A stretch of DNA of 64,000 nt from Geomicrobium sediminis (GCF_016908595.1 NZ_JAFBEC010000014.1:1-64000); one strand, 5' to 3'. Shown: positions 8,894 through 18,110, numbered from the stretch's first letter. Numbers and translations: made by a program. The notes: generated by a model not told the origin, from the letters alone.

Positions 8894-9601
8894 TTATGTT
8901 TTCTTCATGATACAATCAGAAATTATGCCATCAACTCCAGATCGTAACCACTCGTTTGCTTCATGCTCGTCATTTACGGTATAAACAAACGTTTTTAAAC
9001 CTATTTCTTTAAATTCTGAAATGTCTTTTGCTGAAATTAACCGATGATGAGGATGAATGGCATACACGTCATAAGGCTCAAATCCCTGGACATAGTGTCG
9101 AATGTTATGCATTTTCTGATTGACAAGTACTCCTATTTTAATCGATTCATTCAATTGTTTTACGTTGTACAGGCAACTATGGTCAAACGAAGAAACGATC
9201 GTTTGTTCAAATCGTCCGTACCTTTCAATCGTTTCGACAACCGCTTTTTCAATTCCTTTATAAAAGGACGGGATGTTTTTAATCTCAACATTGATGAGCA
9301 CGTCTTTAGGTAGCGCCTCAATTACTTCACCCAAGGTTGGCAGCGTCTCATCTTTATACTTAGGATGAAACCAACTTCCTGCATCAAGTTGTTGGAGTTC
9401 TGTAAGTTCATATTCACTCACCAAACCTTCCCCATTCGTCGTGCGTTGCAGGGCTTCATCATGAATAATCACAAGCTTGTTATCTTTCGTTAAGTGAACA
9501 TCCAACTCAATCCCTGTTGCTCCATGCTTGATGGCTTCTTGAAAGGCTGTGATCGTATTTTCTGGTGCGATATGTGAATAGCCTCGATGTGCGATAAACA
9601 C
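8894..9601 (-). CDS. Glycerophosphodiester phosphodiesterase
   Basis: A 235-residue GDPD-family enzyme that hydrolyses glycerophosphodiesters to glycerol-3-phosphate and an alcohol. Catalytic landmarks are HRGYSHIAPENT near the N-terminus, ELDVHLTKD and IIHDE (metal and acid/base residues), IEIKN (in NVEIKNI) and the C-terminal VYTVNDEHEANEWL and GVDGIISD. No signal peptide: it should be cytoplasmic. I use GTG at 9601 because GGAGG is 7 bases upstream; the longer frame would start inside the terminator of the upstream gene, which argues against it. It sits downstream of the DAP genes and upstream of phosphate genes. Confidence 0.88.
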   Translation of the reverse strand: MFIAHRGYSHIAPENTITAFQEAIKHGATGIELDVHLTKDNKLVIIHDEALQRTTNGEGLVSEYELTELQQLDAGSWFHPKYKDETLPTLGEVIEALPKDVLINVEIKNIPSFYKGIEKAVVETIERYGRFEQTIVSSFDHSCLYNVKQLNESIKIGVLVNQKMHNIRHYVQGFEPYDVYAIHPHHRLISAKDISEFKEIGLKTFVYTVNDEHEANEWLRSGVDGIISDCIMKKT

Positions 9602-9634
9602 CACTACACCTCCATTGATTATAAGTAATGTTAT

Positions 9635-9671
9635 AAAAGGTGCCACACGGATCCCGTTGTGACACCTTTTT
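9635..9671 (-). terminator. Terminator after dapL
   Basis: Arms 9635-9650 and 9655-9670 (AAAAGGTG.../...CACCTTTT) with loop ATCC; on the minus strand the stem ends in TTTTATAA. It lies 4 bases past the dapL stop and ends before the GDPD start codon. Confidence 0.8.
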
Positions 9672-9674
9672 GTA

Positions 9675-10808
9675 TTAGCGTTTCATTTCGCTCGTTAAAT
9701 AGTTTTTGACTGTTTCGACTGCAATTGGAATTGCGGCTTCTTTAGGGTTTAATGTTGGCTCATGTAACCCTGCTTCTCCGTCTACGCCTAGCCAGAACAT
9801 GAATCCTGGAATTTCATCAAGAAAGAATCCGAAGTCTTCCCCTGTCATCGCCTCTTTGCTCAATTCAAATTGGACGTTTGGGTCCGCCTCTACGAAGTTC
9901 ATAAATGATGATACGCGCGCTTCATCATTCCACACTTGTTTGTAGCTTGATCCCCACTCAACGTCAACGTTACATTGAAAGCTTTTCGAAATGCCTTCTC
10001 CCATGTCTAGGATGTTTTGCTTCACGAGTTGCATCGCTTCTTTTGAGCGTGTTCGAATCGTTCCTTCAGTATCTGCACGGTCTGCAATAATGTTTTCTTT
10101 TTTTCCGCTTTCGATTTTACCAATGGTGATGACTGCACTATCTAATGGGTTGATTCTTCTTGAAATAATCGATTGAAGTTGCGTCACCATGTAACTCGAA
10201 GCGACAACCATATCATTCGCATCATGTGGGAATGCAGCATGGCCACCTTTTCCTTCTAAATGTAAATTAAATTCTCCAGTATTTGCAAATAACAAACCAG
10301 GCTTCGTTGAGATCGTTCCTACTTGGCGAAGTGGATCGACGTGTAAAGCCATCATCCAATCTGGTTTCCATTGTTTAAAGATTGCTGATTGCATCATCGG
10401 CTCTGCCCCACCAGGTCCTTCTTCTGCAGGTTGAAAAATAAACAATAGATTGTCTTTTGGCTGCTCATGAGCAAAATGATTCAAAAGAGAAAGCGCAATC
10501 GTCATATGAAAATCATGACCACATGCATGCATAAACCCCTCATGCTCTGAGGCAAAAGGTAGTCCTGTTTTTTCATCGACAGGAAGTCCATCTATATCCG
10601 TTCGATAACCGATGGTTTGGGACGGATTACTACCTTGAACTTTAATAAAGTATCCTGTCTCCCAAGGTTCAATCGTTAAGTACTCTTGAGGCATATCGTC
10701 CACTTGTTTTTTAATTCGAGCACTCGTTTTGAATTCTTCGAATCCAGGTTCAGGAATTTTGTGAAAATCCCTTCTTAATTCGATCATTACGTCATCACTA
10801 TAGATCAT
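9675..10808 (-). CDS. dapL: N-acetyldiaminopimelate deacetylase
   Basis: A 377-residue M20-family amidohydrolase (B. subtilis YkuR type) that releases acetate from N-acetyl-LL-2,6-diaminopimelate in the acetylase branch of lysine and peptidoglycan precursor synthesis. Metal-site landmarks are HACGHDFHM at about 91-99, PAEEGPGG at about 126-133 and, near the end, MTGEDFGFF. The pairing with dapH just upstream makes the function call firm. GAGGTGAG lies 3-8 bases before the ATG. A hairpin in the 56-base gap after dapH may lower its expression. Confidence 0.92.
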   Translation of the reverse strand: MIYSDDVMIELRRDFHKIPEPGFEEFKTSARIKKQVDDMPQEYLTIEPWETGYFIKVQGSNPSQTIGYRTDIDGLPVDEKTGLPFASEHEGFMHACGHDFHMTIALSLLNHFAHEQPKDNLLFIFQPAEEGPGGAEPMMQSAIFKQWKPDWMMALHVDPLRQVGTISTKPGLLFANTGEFNLHLEGKGGHAAFPHDANDMVVASSYMVTQLQSIISRRINPLDSAVITIGKIESGKKENIIADRADTEGTIRTRSKEAMQLVKQNILDMGEGISKSFQCNVDVEWGSSYKQVWNDEARVSSFMNFVEADPNVQFELSKEAMTGEDFGFFLDEIPGFMFWLGVDGEAGLHEPTLNPKEAAIPIAVETVKNYLTSEMKR

Positions 10809-10825
10809 CGTCTCACCTCATGATT

Positions 10826-10857
10826 GAAAAGACTCCCGTTTGTCAGCCAAACGGGAG
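10826..10857 (-). terminator. Inter-cistronic hairpin between dapH and dapL
   Basis: A perfect 10-bp stem (10833-10842 with 10848-10857); on the minus strand it is followed by TCTTTTCAATC. It sits between two genes of one pathway, so it is probably a leaky terminator or an mRNA-stabilising structure. Confidence 0.5.
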
Positions 10858-10864
10858 CATACGA

Positions 10865-11581
10865 TTATTCTTCTTCTTTTAACTTGCGAAGTTCTTGCTT
10901 GATTTCAGTCTTGCCACGTGTACCTTCATCAATGTCTTTGATAACACGCGCTGGTGTACCAGCTACAACTTTGTTTTCTGGTACATCTTCTGTAACGATT
11001 GCACCTGCAGCGACAACAGATCCTTTACCGACACGTACGCCTTCAAGAATGACTGCATTTGCACCGATCACAACATCGTCTTCCACGATCACTGGTTGTG
11101 CTGATGGTGGTTCTACAACGCCTGCTAATACAGCGCCTGCTCCGATATGGCAGTTTTTACCGACCGTAGCTCGTCCACCCATAACAACGTTCATATCAAT
11201 CATTGTACCTTCGCCTACAACGGATCCAATGTTGATGCTTGCACCCATCATAATGACAGCATTGTCACCAATCTCAACTTGGTCACGAATGATTGCGCCT
11301 GGCTCGATACGCGCTTTAATGTTTTTCATGTCAAGCAAAGGAATCGCAGAGTTACGACGATCGTTCTCAACGACATAGTCTTCAATCTTCGCTTCGTTTA
11401 ATGCAGCTTGAACTGCTTTCCACTCACCGAATACGACAGCTCCCTTTTCATTCGGGTAAACTTTCGCACCTTCACCGAAATTACTATTAGATACATCACC
11501 GTTAAGGTACACTTTTACCGGTGTTGATTTCTCTGATTCAGAAATAAACTTAACAATCTCATGTCCGTCCATCATCTTCAT
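10865..11581 (-). CDS. dapH: Tetrahydrodipicolinate N-acetyltransferase
   Basis: A 238-residue acetyl-CoA-dependent transferase (B. subtilis YkuQ type) that acetylates 2,3,4,5-tetrahydrodipicolinate, the first step of the acetylase DAP branch. Residues 1-85 are the small N-terminal domain; about 90-215 is a left-handed beta helix of hexapeptide repeats (for example [22 protein letters not shown] and [15 protein letters not shown] turns). GGAGG lies 9 bases before the ATG. It is the first gene of dapH-dapL. Confidence 0.93.
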   Translation of the reverse strand: MKMMDGHEIVKFISESEKSTPVKVYLNGDVSNSNFGEGAKVYPNEKGAVVFGEWKAVQAALNEAKIEDYVVENDRRNSAIPLLDMKNIKARIEPGAIIRDQVEIGDNAVIMMGASINIGSVVGEGTMIDMNVVMGGRATVGKNCHIGAGAVLAGVVEPPSAQPVIVEDDVVIGANAVILEGVRVGKGSVVAAGAIVTEDVPENKVVAGTPARVIKDIDEGTRGKTEIKQELRKLKEEE

Positions 11582-11658
11582 TATTCATTTCCTCCAAACA
11601 CTCTCGTAGTATCAATTTTCCTATTCTAGATTATCACATTCGTAGTGTGAACAAAAGC

Positions 11659-12801
11659 TTAAGGTTCTCGCGAACGCTCACCTTCCACGTGTTCTTCGTC
11701 TTCAATGATCTCTTCTAGGCTATCATGAGTTTTGACGTAGAGATCTCGTGCTGGCAACGCGAAATCTACCCCTTCTTCATGTAAAATCTCCACAATGCGC
11801 AAGTTGATTTCTTCTTTTACGATTAACCATTCACTCCAAGCCGTCGTTTTCGTGAAGAAATAAAACATTAATTCAATTCCCGACTGATTAAAATCGTGTA
11901 ATCGAACAAAAATTGTCTCTTGATCAATTCCTTCATGCTCTTTCAACTCGTTTTCAATACGTTCACGTGAACGTTTTAAAGAAGCAATGGGTGTTTCAAA
12001 TGGGAATTGAATTTCAAATGCAATTTGCCGTTTATTCATTTCAGACCAGTTCGTAATCGGTTCATGGGCAAGTGTAGAATTTGGGACCGTTACGAGCCCT
12101 TCCGAAAACGTCCGTACCTTTGTACTTCGAAACGAAATGTCTTCGACAATCCCCTCTACAGTTGGTGTTTCAATCCAATCTCCCTTCTTAAATGGCCGCT
12201 CTGTAACGATGATAATACCACCAAAGAAGTTCCCGATCGTATCTTGAGCAGCTAAGGCAAAGGCCAATCCACCTAAACCAAGACCTGCGATAAACCCGTT
12301 AATATCGAAACCCCACGTATCTAAAACCACAGTTAACGTTAGGGCAATGATAATCGCTCGTAATATCCTTGATAAAAACGGTACGAGCATACTGTCTTCG
12401 TCCCCGTCTAAACGCATGCTAAGCTTTTTAAACATGTTAGACGTCGTTCCTGAGAAGTTAAATAATCCCCAACCGATCGTAATTATAATCGTCGTTCTAA
12501 ACAACGTCGTAATTAAGTCAAAGCGTCTAGTTTCTACGGCAGTTGGGTCTGCTGGAAATAAGTACAACAAAGCAAGATAAAGCCCTAACGTAACGAAGAA
12601 AAACCGGAGCGGCTTTTGATAACTAAGTAAGAAGTTTGGAATGACTTCACTTTGACTTTTCCTAGATATTCTTAGAACGAAGGCAAAGACATATCGCGTA
12701 AATAATTTGCGCAGGAATAAAAACATACAGATGATTAAAAACGCAAACACAAACCTTAACCACGGGTAACTCTCTATTGACTCATAATATAATTCAACCA
12801 T
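11659..12801 (-). CDS. MscS-family mechanosensitive channel (YkuT-like)
   Basis: A 380-residue small-conductance mechanosensitive channel that releases solutes on hypo-osmotic shock. There are about four hydrophobic segments in the first 200 residues; the pore helix TM3 holds the Gly/Ala-rich GLGLGGLAFALAAQDTIGNFFGG stretch (given here only as landmark), followed by the beta domain (KGDWIETPTVEGIVEDI, ISFRSTKVRTF, VPNSTL). The acidic tail (last 25 residues) is lineage-specific. ATG at 12801 has GGAGG 5 bases upstream. Synteny with ykuQR-like genes supports YkuT. Confidence 0.85.
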   Translation of the reverse strand: MVELYYESIESYPWLRFVFAFLIICMFLFLRKLFTRYVFAFVLRISRKSQSEVIPNFLLSYQKPLRFFFVTLGLYLALLYLFPADPTAVETRRFDLITTLFRTTIIITIGWGLFNFSGTTSNMFKKLSMRLDGDEDSMLVPFLSRILRAIIIALTLTVVLDTWGFDINGFIAGLGLGGLAFALAAQDTIGNFFGGIIIVTERPFKKGDWIETPTVEGIVEDISFRSTKVRTFSEGLVTVPNSTLAHEPITNWSEMNKRQIAFEIQFPFETPIASLKRSRERIENELKEHEGIDQETIFVRLHDFNQSGIELMFYFFTKTTAWSEWLIVKEEINLRIVEILHEEGVDFALPARDLYVKTHDSLEEIIEDEEHVEGERSREP

Positions 12802-12814
12802 GTGAACCTCCAAA

Positions 12815-12860
12815 ACGAAAAAAGAGAGAATCATTCGATTCCCCCATCGTCTGATCTCTT
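12815..12860 (-). terminator. Terminator after nucleotidyltransferase
   Basis: Outer arms AAGAGA/TCTCTT (12822-12827 and 12855-12860) with an inner GAATC/GATTC pair; the minus strand continues TTTTTTCG. It lies 9 bases past the stop of the upstream gene. Confidence 0.65.
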
Positions 12861-12868
12861 ATTCATTG

Positions 12869-13636
12869 TCATGTTGACACTTTTATGCGTTCTAATGTAA
12901 GTACATGATCTAATAATTCATGTACTGCCCCTTCGTCCAATCGCTTATCCCACTTGCCTTCTCTTATTAACAATGCCTGTTCAATCACTTTCGAATTCTT
13001 CCAACGTTTCAACGCCCAAATCGCGCCCTTAGTTTTGGAAGTCATTCGCCCGAGCTCTTTAAAGCACCAAGAACGGCAAGCATTTAGGACAGCTTCATGA
13101 CCGTACGGATCATAAAACGGGTGAAATACATTTAGTTTATGTTGACGAAGTGACCCTTTCATTGCCTCGTTTAACCACGGCACAGGCACTTCACCAATTA
13201 CTTCTTGCGCAGGCTTTCCTGCGATCAGTTTTCCAGATTGATAACAAATGGTAAAATCCATCAGCAAACCTTCATCCATACCTTCATGCTTCATCACAGC
13301 GTCAAGACCTCGCCTTTTAATTAGCACGAATTCATAAGATGGCAATGAATGAGGATGGGTTACTTCTTCTTCAAGAACACATAAAAACTCAAGTCCATTT
13401 CCAGGTACTTCAAGTTCTTCCTCACTTAACAATTCCAGTAATCTCTGTTGGTCTTCTGCACGAATTGGACGATTTACGACACAGAATATGTCTAAATCAC
13501 TAACCTCCTCGTCATAATCACCTAAAACCTTCGAGCCACTCAAGTACAAGCCTGTGAGGCGGTCCTTAAGAACCGTACTTACCACTTCTTTTAAATGACG
13601 CAAATAATCGTCAATCTGGTCATCCATGATCAGCAT
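12869..13636 (-). CDS. Nucleotidyltransferase with DUF4111-type C-terminus
   Basis: A 255-residue protein of the aminoglycoside-adenylyltransferase-like (AadA/ANT) fold. The catalytic GS-x-D-x-D signature is GSKVLGDYDEEVSDLDIF at about residues 34-51. The C-terminal half resembles the DUF4111 domain of streptomycin/spectinomycin adenylyltransferases (YEFVLIKRRGLD region and PWLNEAMKGS). It may adenylylate a small molecule; antibiotic resistance is not shown. Two starts are possible, ATG 13636 (GGAGG only 3 bases upstream) and ATG 13627 (12 bases); neither spacing is ideal. Confidence 0.7.
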   Translation of the reverse strand: MLIMDDQIDDYLRHLKEVVSTVLKDRLTGLYLSGSKVLGDYDEEVSDLDIFCVVNRPIRAEDQQRLLELLSEEELEVPGNGLEFLCVLEEEVTHPHSLPSYEFVLIKRRGLDAVMKHEGMDEGLLMDFTICYQSGKLIAGKPAQEVIGEVPVPWLNEAMKGSLRQHKLNVFHPFYDPYGHEAVLNACRSWCFKELGRMTSKTKGAIWALKRWKNSKVIEQALLIREGKWDKRLDEGAVHELLDHVLTLERIKVST

Positions 13637-13728
13637 CTTCCTCCATCCATATCATTAAGTATGATTTATCTAATGCATATTTATATGCACTTAAGAATAT
13701 GTTAGCTGATTGTTTGAGATGTTGCAAT

Positions 13729-13761
13729 CAAAAAGAAAAAGAACGAGGCAAAAGCCTCGTT
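13729..13761 (-). terminator. Terminator of the coat-like gene pair
   Basis: AACGAGGC (13742-13749) pairs with GCCTCGTT (13754-13761) over an AAAA loop. Read on the minus strand it is followed by TCTTTTTCTTTTTG, a classic tail. It would end a minus transcript coming from the small genes at 13969-14497. Confidence 0.75.
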
Positions 13762-13795
13762 TCAATGGGTCCGTTCATATATAGGAGGGAATTAC

Positions 13796-13849
13796 ATGTC
13801 ACTGATACAGACCGGGGGTATGGCAATTTCATTCGATGGAAAGAAGTAA
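13796..13849 (+). CDS. Possible 17-residue peptide
   Basis: ATG preceded by AGGAGGGAATTAC (perfect Shine-Dalgarno, 8-base spacing), encoding MSLIQTGGMAISFDGKK then TAA. After the stop the same frame continues for 24 more codons (beginning NIGGYVYFLPYDI) to a TGA. It could be a short peptide or a gene cut by a nonsense change. No homology is recognised, and it lies antisense to the tail of a minus transcript. Confidence 0.3.
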   Translation: MSLIQTGGMAISFDGKK

Positions 13850-13968
13850 AACATCGGCGGATATGTCTACTTCCTTCCATACGATATCTTATGCAAGCTA
13901 CCTTATACTCTAGTAATGACTTGACCTACTCTAGCAATATTTCCGTCATTGCCTACTGACTTTAATCA

Positions 13969-14220
13969 TTAACGATCACAAGAGATATAAATCGTTCCTC
14001 TAAGACGTGAACGGCTTTTTTCTTTTTCTGGCTTTCGACCACCATCAGGTCTAGATTCTCTTTCTTTTGGGTACCAAGGTGCAGCAGGCTTTTGATAGCC
14101 ACTTTCGAAAACGTTATCGTCGTTCCCGTAGCCATGATTATGATCCTCACGGTTACGATCTTCGCGATTACGATCCTCACGACATGAACACCCGTTCCAG
14201 TGATGACGAGATTTTCCCAT
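13969..14220 (-). CDS. Small basic/His-rich protein, probably spore-associated
   Basis: An 83-residue protein, very rich in Arg, Asp, Asn, His and Gly with repeated NREDRNRED-type units at residues 18-28 and a KPEKEKSRSRLR tail. No TM segment. AAGGAGG 8 bases before the ATG makes expression likely. The neighbour at 14285-14497 is a Cys-rich, coat-like protein in the same direction, so I infer a spore coat or spore surface role; I do not recognise the family. A terminator separates the two genes, suggesting separate transcripts. Confidence 0.55.
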   Translation of the reverse strand: MGKSRHHWNGCSCREDRNREDRNREDHNHGYGNDDNVFESGYQKPAAPWYPKERESRPDGGRKPEKEKSRSRLRGTIYISCDR

Positions 14221-14240
14221 TTAAATACACCTCCTTCGTG

Positions 14241-14270
14241 AAAATAAGGAGCACGAAGTACGTGCTCCTA
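14241..14270 (-). terminator. Terminator after Cys-rich coat-like gene
   Basis: A perfect 9-bp stem (14247-14255 with 14261-14269); the minus strand continues TATTTTCACG. It is 15 bases past the stop of the 14285-14497 gene. Confidence 0.75.
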
Positions 14271-14284
14271 GTACAGATTAAAGA

Positions 14285-14497
14285 TTAGTCGTCACATTCG
14301 ATTTCAAAACGAATGCGGCAACGCTCTTCGCGTCTACATTTGTCTTTTTTCTCACAGCAATCATAATCATAATCATAATCTCTCTTACATCCACAGTGAC
14401 GACGGCGCTCACAACCACAGCCGCGACCATGACCACGACCACCTTTGTTGTTACCACCAAAACATCCGAATAAGTTATCCCAATGATTAAATGACAT
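14285..14497 (-). CDS. Small Cys/Gly/Arg-rich protein, probable spore coat
   Basis: A 70-residue protein: a short MSFNHWDNLFGCFGG head, a GRGHGRGCGCERRRHCGC core, a DYDYDYD run and an acidic end IRFEIECDD. Nine Cys in 70 residues suggests disulfide cross-linking, as in spore coat crust proteins. GGAGAG lies 9 bases before the ATG. The C-terminal FEIECDD is reminiscent of coat morphogenetic Cys-rich proteins, but I do not recognise a named family. Confidence 0.55.
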   Translation of the reverse strand: MSFNHWDNLFGCFGGNNKGGRGHGRGCGCERRRHCGCKRDYDYDYDCCEKKDKCRREERCRIRFEIECDD

Positions 14498-14589
14498 TTA
14501 TTTACTCTCCTTTAATCAACCATATTTTTGCTTACAGTTAATTCTATGTAGCAATGGAACATGCTTTGTAATTGAAAGACCTAGATTAA

Positions 14590-14637
14590 AGAAAAAACGA
14601 GCAAAACGTCTATGAAATTGGGTAGTTTCATAGACCA
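14590..14637 (-). terminator. Second terminator downstream of RND gene
   Basis: A perfect 10-bp stem (14608-14617 with 14626-14635). The minus strand continues GTTTTGCTCGTTTTTTC. It lies just past a first terminator, making a tandem stop for the RND transcript. Confidence 0.65.
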
Positions 14638-14652
14638 TCGTCTTTATGATGG

Positions 14653-14688
14653 AACAAAAAAACTGCTGAGAAATTGTTCCTCAGCAGT
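14653..14688 (-). terminator. Terminator of RND exporter gene
   Basis: A perfect 9-bp stem (14662-14670 with 14680-14688) followed on the minus strand by TTTTTTTGTTCC; 8 bases after the stop codon. Confidence 0.85.
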
Positions 14689-14696
14689 AAAAATCG

Positions 14697-17600
14697 TTAT
14701 TCTTTGTCGTTTTTATTTTCGTCTTTATTACGACGAACAATCGTATCTAGAAGATCAAGAATCTCATCTTTGCTTAAATCATCAGCACGAGTTTCTCGTT
14801 TTTGCTCTGACACTGGTGACGAATCATCGGTAGATTTTTCGTCAGTTGTTGTTTTCTCTTCAGCGTCATTTAAGTCTTCTTCTGTTGCGTAACGAGGTTC
14901 ATCTTGACGCGTTTCGTTTTCTGCATGTTGTTCGTTTTGTCGGTCTACGTGATCTTTGTTGTTCTCTTTTGTAGCTGTTAAATACCTTCTTTCACCATCG
15001 CGATCATCAACGACGACATACGGTTTTTTTGATCTCGTTTCTTTATCAAACAAACTGTACATAACTGGAATGAACACGAGCGTGAGTAGTGTACTACTAA
15101 TTAAGCCTCCAATGACCGCAATCGCCATCGGCTGTTGCATCTCTGCACCTTCACCCATACCAATTGCAATTGGTACCATACCGAGAATCGCAGTAACAGA
15201 CGTCATCACAATCGGTCTCGTTCTTAATTGAACGGATTCAACTAAAGCATCATACGTTGACATCCCTGCTCGTTTACGTTGATTTACGAAGTCGAGCATA
15301 ACGATCCCATTGTTAACGGCAATACCGACGAGGATAATAATCCCGATAAACGCGGTAATACCGATTGCTGTTTGCGTTGCAGTTAATGCAATTGCAACAC
15401 CAATTATGACGAGCGGTACAGTAAGCATCATAATGAATGGTAACTTAAAGGATTCGAATTGCGCTGCCATGATGAGGTATATAAAGATAATCGCTAATAC
15501 GAGCGCCAAAATCATACTCGCAATCGCATCATCTAAAATTTCTTGTTCCCCACCAAATGAGAATTGTGCACCGTCTGGCAACTCAATTTCTGCAACAGCT
15601 TCCTCAATTGATGCAGATACATCACTTAAAACAGCAGCGGTCGTGTAACTTACTGTAAACTCTACGGCTTCTTCTTGATCTGCTCGTTGAATTGACGCTG
15701 GACTTTCACCGTCAGATATCTCAGCAACATCTCCTAAGTTTACCGTTTCACCTTCACTGTTTCGAATGGTTAATACTTCAAGTTCTTCAATCGTATCGGT
15801 ATAACTACTATCTAAACCAACGACAACTTCATATGTGGAAGACGAAGCATTTTCGTCGTTCTCTTCCTCGTCTTCGTCATCGCCATTGCTCGTAAGTTGA
15901 ACGAGTGCAATCGTTTCACCGCGAGTTGCTTCACTCACTTGACTTGCTATTTCAGCAGGCGTTAACCCATTTTCTAATGCTTCATCAGAATCAACGTCGA
16001 TCGCGATTTCTGGAATCGTTTCTTCGATACTAAGTTCAACATCATTTATGATGTTGTAATCGAGTAATTCATCTTCTAAGTCGTATGCAAAGTCATATAA
16101 CTCTGAGCGATCCTCATGGGAAACGATAAATGGTACGGTATTCGCTTCGCCGCCCATCGCAGCAGACATCGTATATGCACTTAATTCCTCGACTCCATCA
16201 TCGGCACGTTCTAGATCGCGAGTAATCGATTCAACGAATTCCGCATCCGTTAATGTTCGCTCATCCATCGGTACGAGTGAAACGATAATCTCCGCAACAT
16301 GAGATTGACCATTTCCGCCCATATCCATTGAAGAGCCTCCGATGGTCGCAGAGTAATCGGCAATTTCTTGGTAATCATCGAGTACTTCTTCAATTGCCGC
16401 AACGGCTTCATCCGTTCTTTCAAGACTGGTTCCTGGCTCCATTTCAACGTCAACATTAAACGAGCCTTGATCACTTTCTGGTAAGAGCTCCGTACCGACG
16501 GTAAAGAGTCCTGCAATACCACCAAATAAGAGCAAGAATGTGATGGCAATTACTGATTTACGATGAGCAAGCGACCAGTGGGTCATATTTTCAAGCCAGT
16601 TCATCGATTTGGAATTACGACGTTTATCTTCAATGTCTTCATCTGGTGTTTTTAACACACGACTTGCAACCATCGGTACGACGGTAATTGCAACAAGTAA
16701 TGAAGACAATAAACTAAACGATACTGTTAAAGCGAGCTCTCTAAAGATGTCTCCTACGATGCCTGAGATAAAGACAATTGGTAGGAACACAGAGATAGTC
16801 GTCAATGTCGAAGCGACAATTGCACCAAAGACTTCTTTCGTTCCTTCGCGTGCTGCGTCTTTAGGATTCTTGCCTTTCGATAAGTGACGGTAAATGTTCT
16901 CGATCACTACGATCGCATTGTCAATTACAAGACCGATCCCGAGTGCTAAACCACCGAGTGTCATAATGTTTAGGCCAATGTCTAAGAAATACATAAACGC
17001 AAACGTTACAATGACTGAAAATGGAATAGCAAGCCCGATGATGAATGGTGTTTTCAAGTTTCGAAGGAATAAGAAAAGCACCGACATCGCGAGCACACCA
17101 CCAAGAATTAACGCTGATAATACGCTATTAATCGCTTGGTTAATAAAGTCACCCTCATCGTATAAAGTAACGACTTCTAAATCTTCATAGTCACTATCAT
17201 TTAATAATTCATCAAGTCGATCGTTCACTGCATTTGACGTTTGTGTCGTGTTTGCATTGGATTCTTGCATGATCGACAGTGTAATGGCTTCTTCTAAGTT
17301 GGCTCGTGTAATCGTTGATTGTTCTTCAGTAACGACATCTACTTCACCAACATCATCGACTGTTACTTGATCCCCACTTCCTGGATCAACGCCAACCACG
17401 ACTTCTCGTATGTCTTCAAGAGTTGTAAGTTCACTGATTACACGGGTCGTTAAACTAAGTTCGTCTTGTTCAACCGTTCCACCAGGCATTGATACGTTGT
17501 TCGCCTGTATGGCACCTGTGATATCTTCTTGTGTCAGTGAATAATCGTCCATAAGCTCTCGATCAAGATTTATTTCAACGATTTCACTTAAACTTCCCGC

Positions 17601-18110
17601 TTCGTCAACGCTAGCAACACCAGGAATGTTTAATAATTCATCTTCAAGACTAAGTACATCATCTTGGAAATCAATCACATCGTCACCAGAAGTAACCGCG
17701 AGTTGCATCATCGGGAACATCGATGGGTCAAACTGTAAAAAGCTCGGCTCATCCACGTCATCTGGTAAATCAACTTGCCTTAGTGTATTAATAATCTCCA
17801 GCTCAACATCACTAATGGATGTATCCCAATCGAACTGTAAGATAATCATGGAAGTTCCTTCCATACTGTTCGACTGCATTAATTCTAATCCAGTCGTTCT
17901 GGAAAGCTGATTTTCAATTGGTTCGGTCACTTCAGATAATACTTCTTCAGGACCTGCGTTTGGATAACTCGTAACAACTGCTGCAACTGGTGGTTCTATG
18001 TCTGGAATCAGTTGCAAAGGCAACCTAGTTGAGGACACGATACCCATAATAATAAAGAGAATCATGACCACAATCGTAAATACCGGACGCCTTATGGAAA
18101 AGTTCGTCAT
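14697..18110 (-). CDS. RND-family exporter (SwrC/AcrB-like)
   Basis: A 1137-residue proton-driven exporter of the HAE1/SwrC type. The N-terminus NFSIRRPVFTIVVMI is TM1; two periplasmic-type loops (about 40-340 and 560-860) each follow a TM1/TM7; the TM4 proton-relay region reads GLVIDNAIVVIENI. The repeat in the second half is FIGIIILVGIAVNNGIVMLD. The last 90 residues are a charged, Glu/Asp/Lys-rich cytoplasmic tail, longer than in B. subtilis SwrC. As in other Firmicutes there is no adaptor or outer-membrane partner. ATG 18110 is chosen for the RND start and the GGTGGAG site; the frame runs 25 codons further up. The adjacent two-component system probably controls it. Substrate unknown (SwrC exports surfactin and other lipophilic compounds). 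Confidence 0.9.
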   Translation of the reverse strand: MTNFSIRRPVFTIVVMILFIIMGIVSSTRLPLQLIPDIEPPVAAVVTSYPNAGPEEVLSEVTEPIENQLSRTTGLELMQSNSMEGTSMIILQFDWDTSISDVELEIINTLRQVDLPDDVDEPSFLQFDPSMFPMMQLAVTSGDDVIDFQDDVLSLEDELLNIPGVASVDEAGSLSEIVEINLDRELMDDYSLTQEDITGAIQANNVSMPGGTVEQDELSLTTRVISELTTLEDIREVVVGVDPGSGDQVTVDDVGEVDVVTEEQSTITRANLEEAITLSIMQESNANTTQTSNAVNDRLDELLNDSDYEDLEVVTLYDEGDFINQAINSVLSALILGGVLAMSVLFLFLRNLKTPFIIGLAIPFSVIVTFAFMYFLDIGLNIMTLGGLALGIGLVIDNAIVVIENIYRHLSKGKNPKDAAREGTKEVFGAIVASTLTTISVFLPIVFISGIVGDIFRELALTVSFSLLSSLLVAITVVPMVASRVLKTPDEDIEDKRRNSKSMNWLENMTHWSLAHRKSVIAITFLLLFGGIAGLFTVGTELLPESDQGSFNVDVEMEPGTSLERTDEAVAAIEEVLDDYQEIADYSATIGGSSMDMGGNGQSHVAEIIVSLVPMDERTLTDAEFVESITRDLERADDGVEELSAYTMSAAMGGEANTVPFIVSHEDRSELYDFAYDLEDELLDYNIINDVELSIEETIPEIAIDVDSDEALENGLTPAEIASQVSEATRGETIALVQLTSNGDDEDEEENDENASSSTYEVVVGLDSSYTDTIEELEVLTIRNSEGETVNLGDVAEISDGESPASIQRADQEEAVEFTVSYTTAAVLSDVSASIEEAVAEIELPDGAQFSFGGEQEILDDAIASMILALVLAIIFIYLIMAAQFESFKLPFIMMLTVPLVIIGVAIALTATQTAIGITAFIGIIILVGIAVNNGIVMLDFVNQRKRAGMSTYDALVESVQLRTRPIVMTSVTAILGMVPIAIGMGEGAEMQQPMAIAVIGGLISSTLLTLVFIPVMYSLFDKETRSKKPYVVVDDRDGERRYLTATKENNKDHVDRQNEQHAENETRQDEPRYATEEDLNDAEEKTTTDEKSTDDSSPVSEQKRETRADDLSKDEILDLLDTIVRRNKDENKNDKE

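Larger units (their letters stand above)
13637..13968. other. Intergenic region with a terminator and a tiny ORF
   Basis: A 330-base stretch between the nucleotidyltransferase and the coat-like genes. It holds a minus-strand terminator (13729-13761) and a 17-codon plus-strand frame with an excellent ribosome site (13796-13849). I see no longer gene with coding character. Confidence 0.5.

Noticed and set aside
9602-9646. Longer GDPD start at 9646
   Set aside because: It would place the start in the dapL terminator; GTG 9601 has the proper ribosome site.
10824-11378. Long plus-strand ORF (184 residues) opposite dapH
   Set aside because: Antisense shadow of the hexapeptide-repeat gene; Ser/Thr/Pro-rich composition and no ribosome site.
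13699-13959. 86-residue plus ORF
   Set aside because: It crosses a terminator and has odd composition; the overlapping 17-codon frame has the only good ribosome site.
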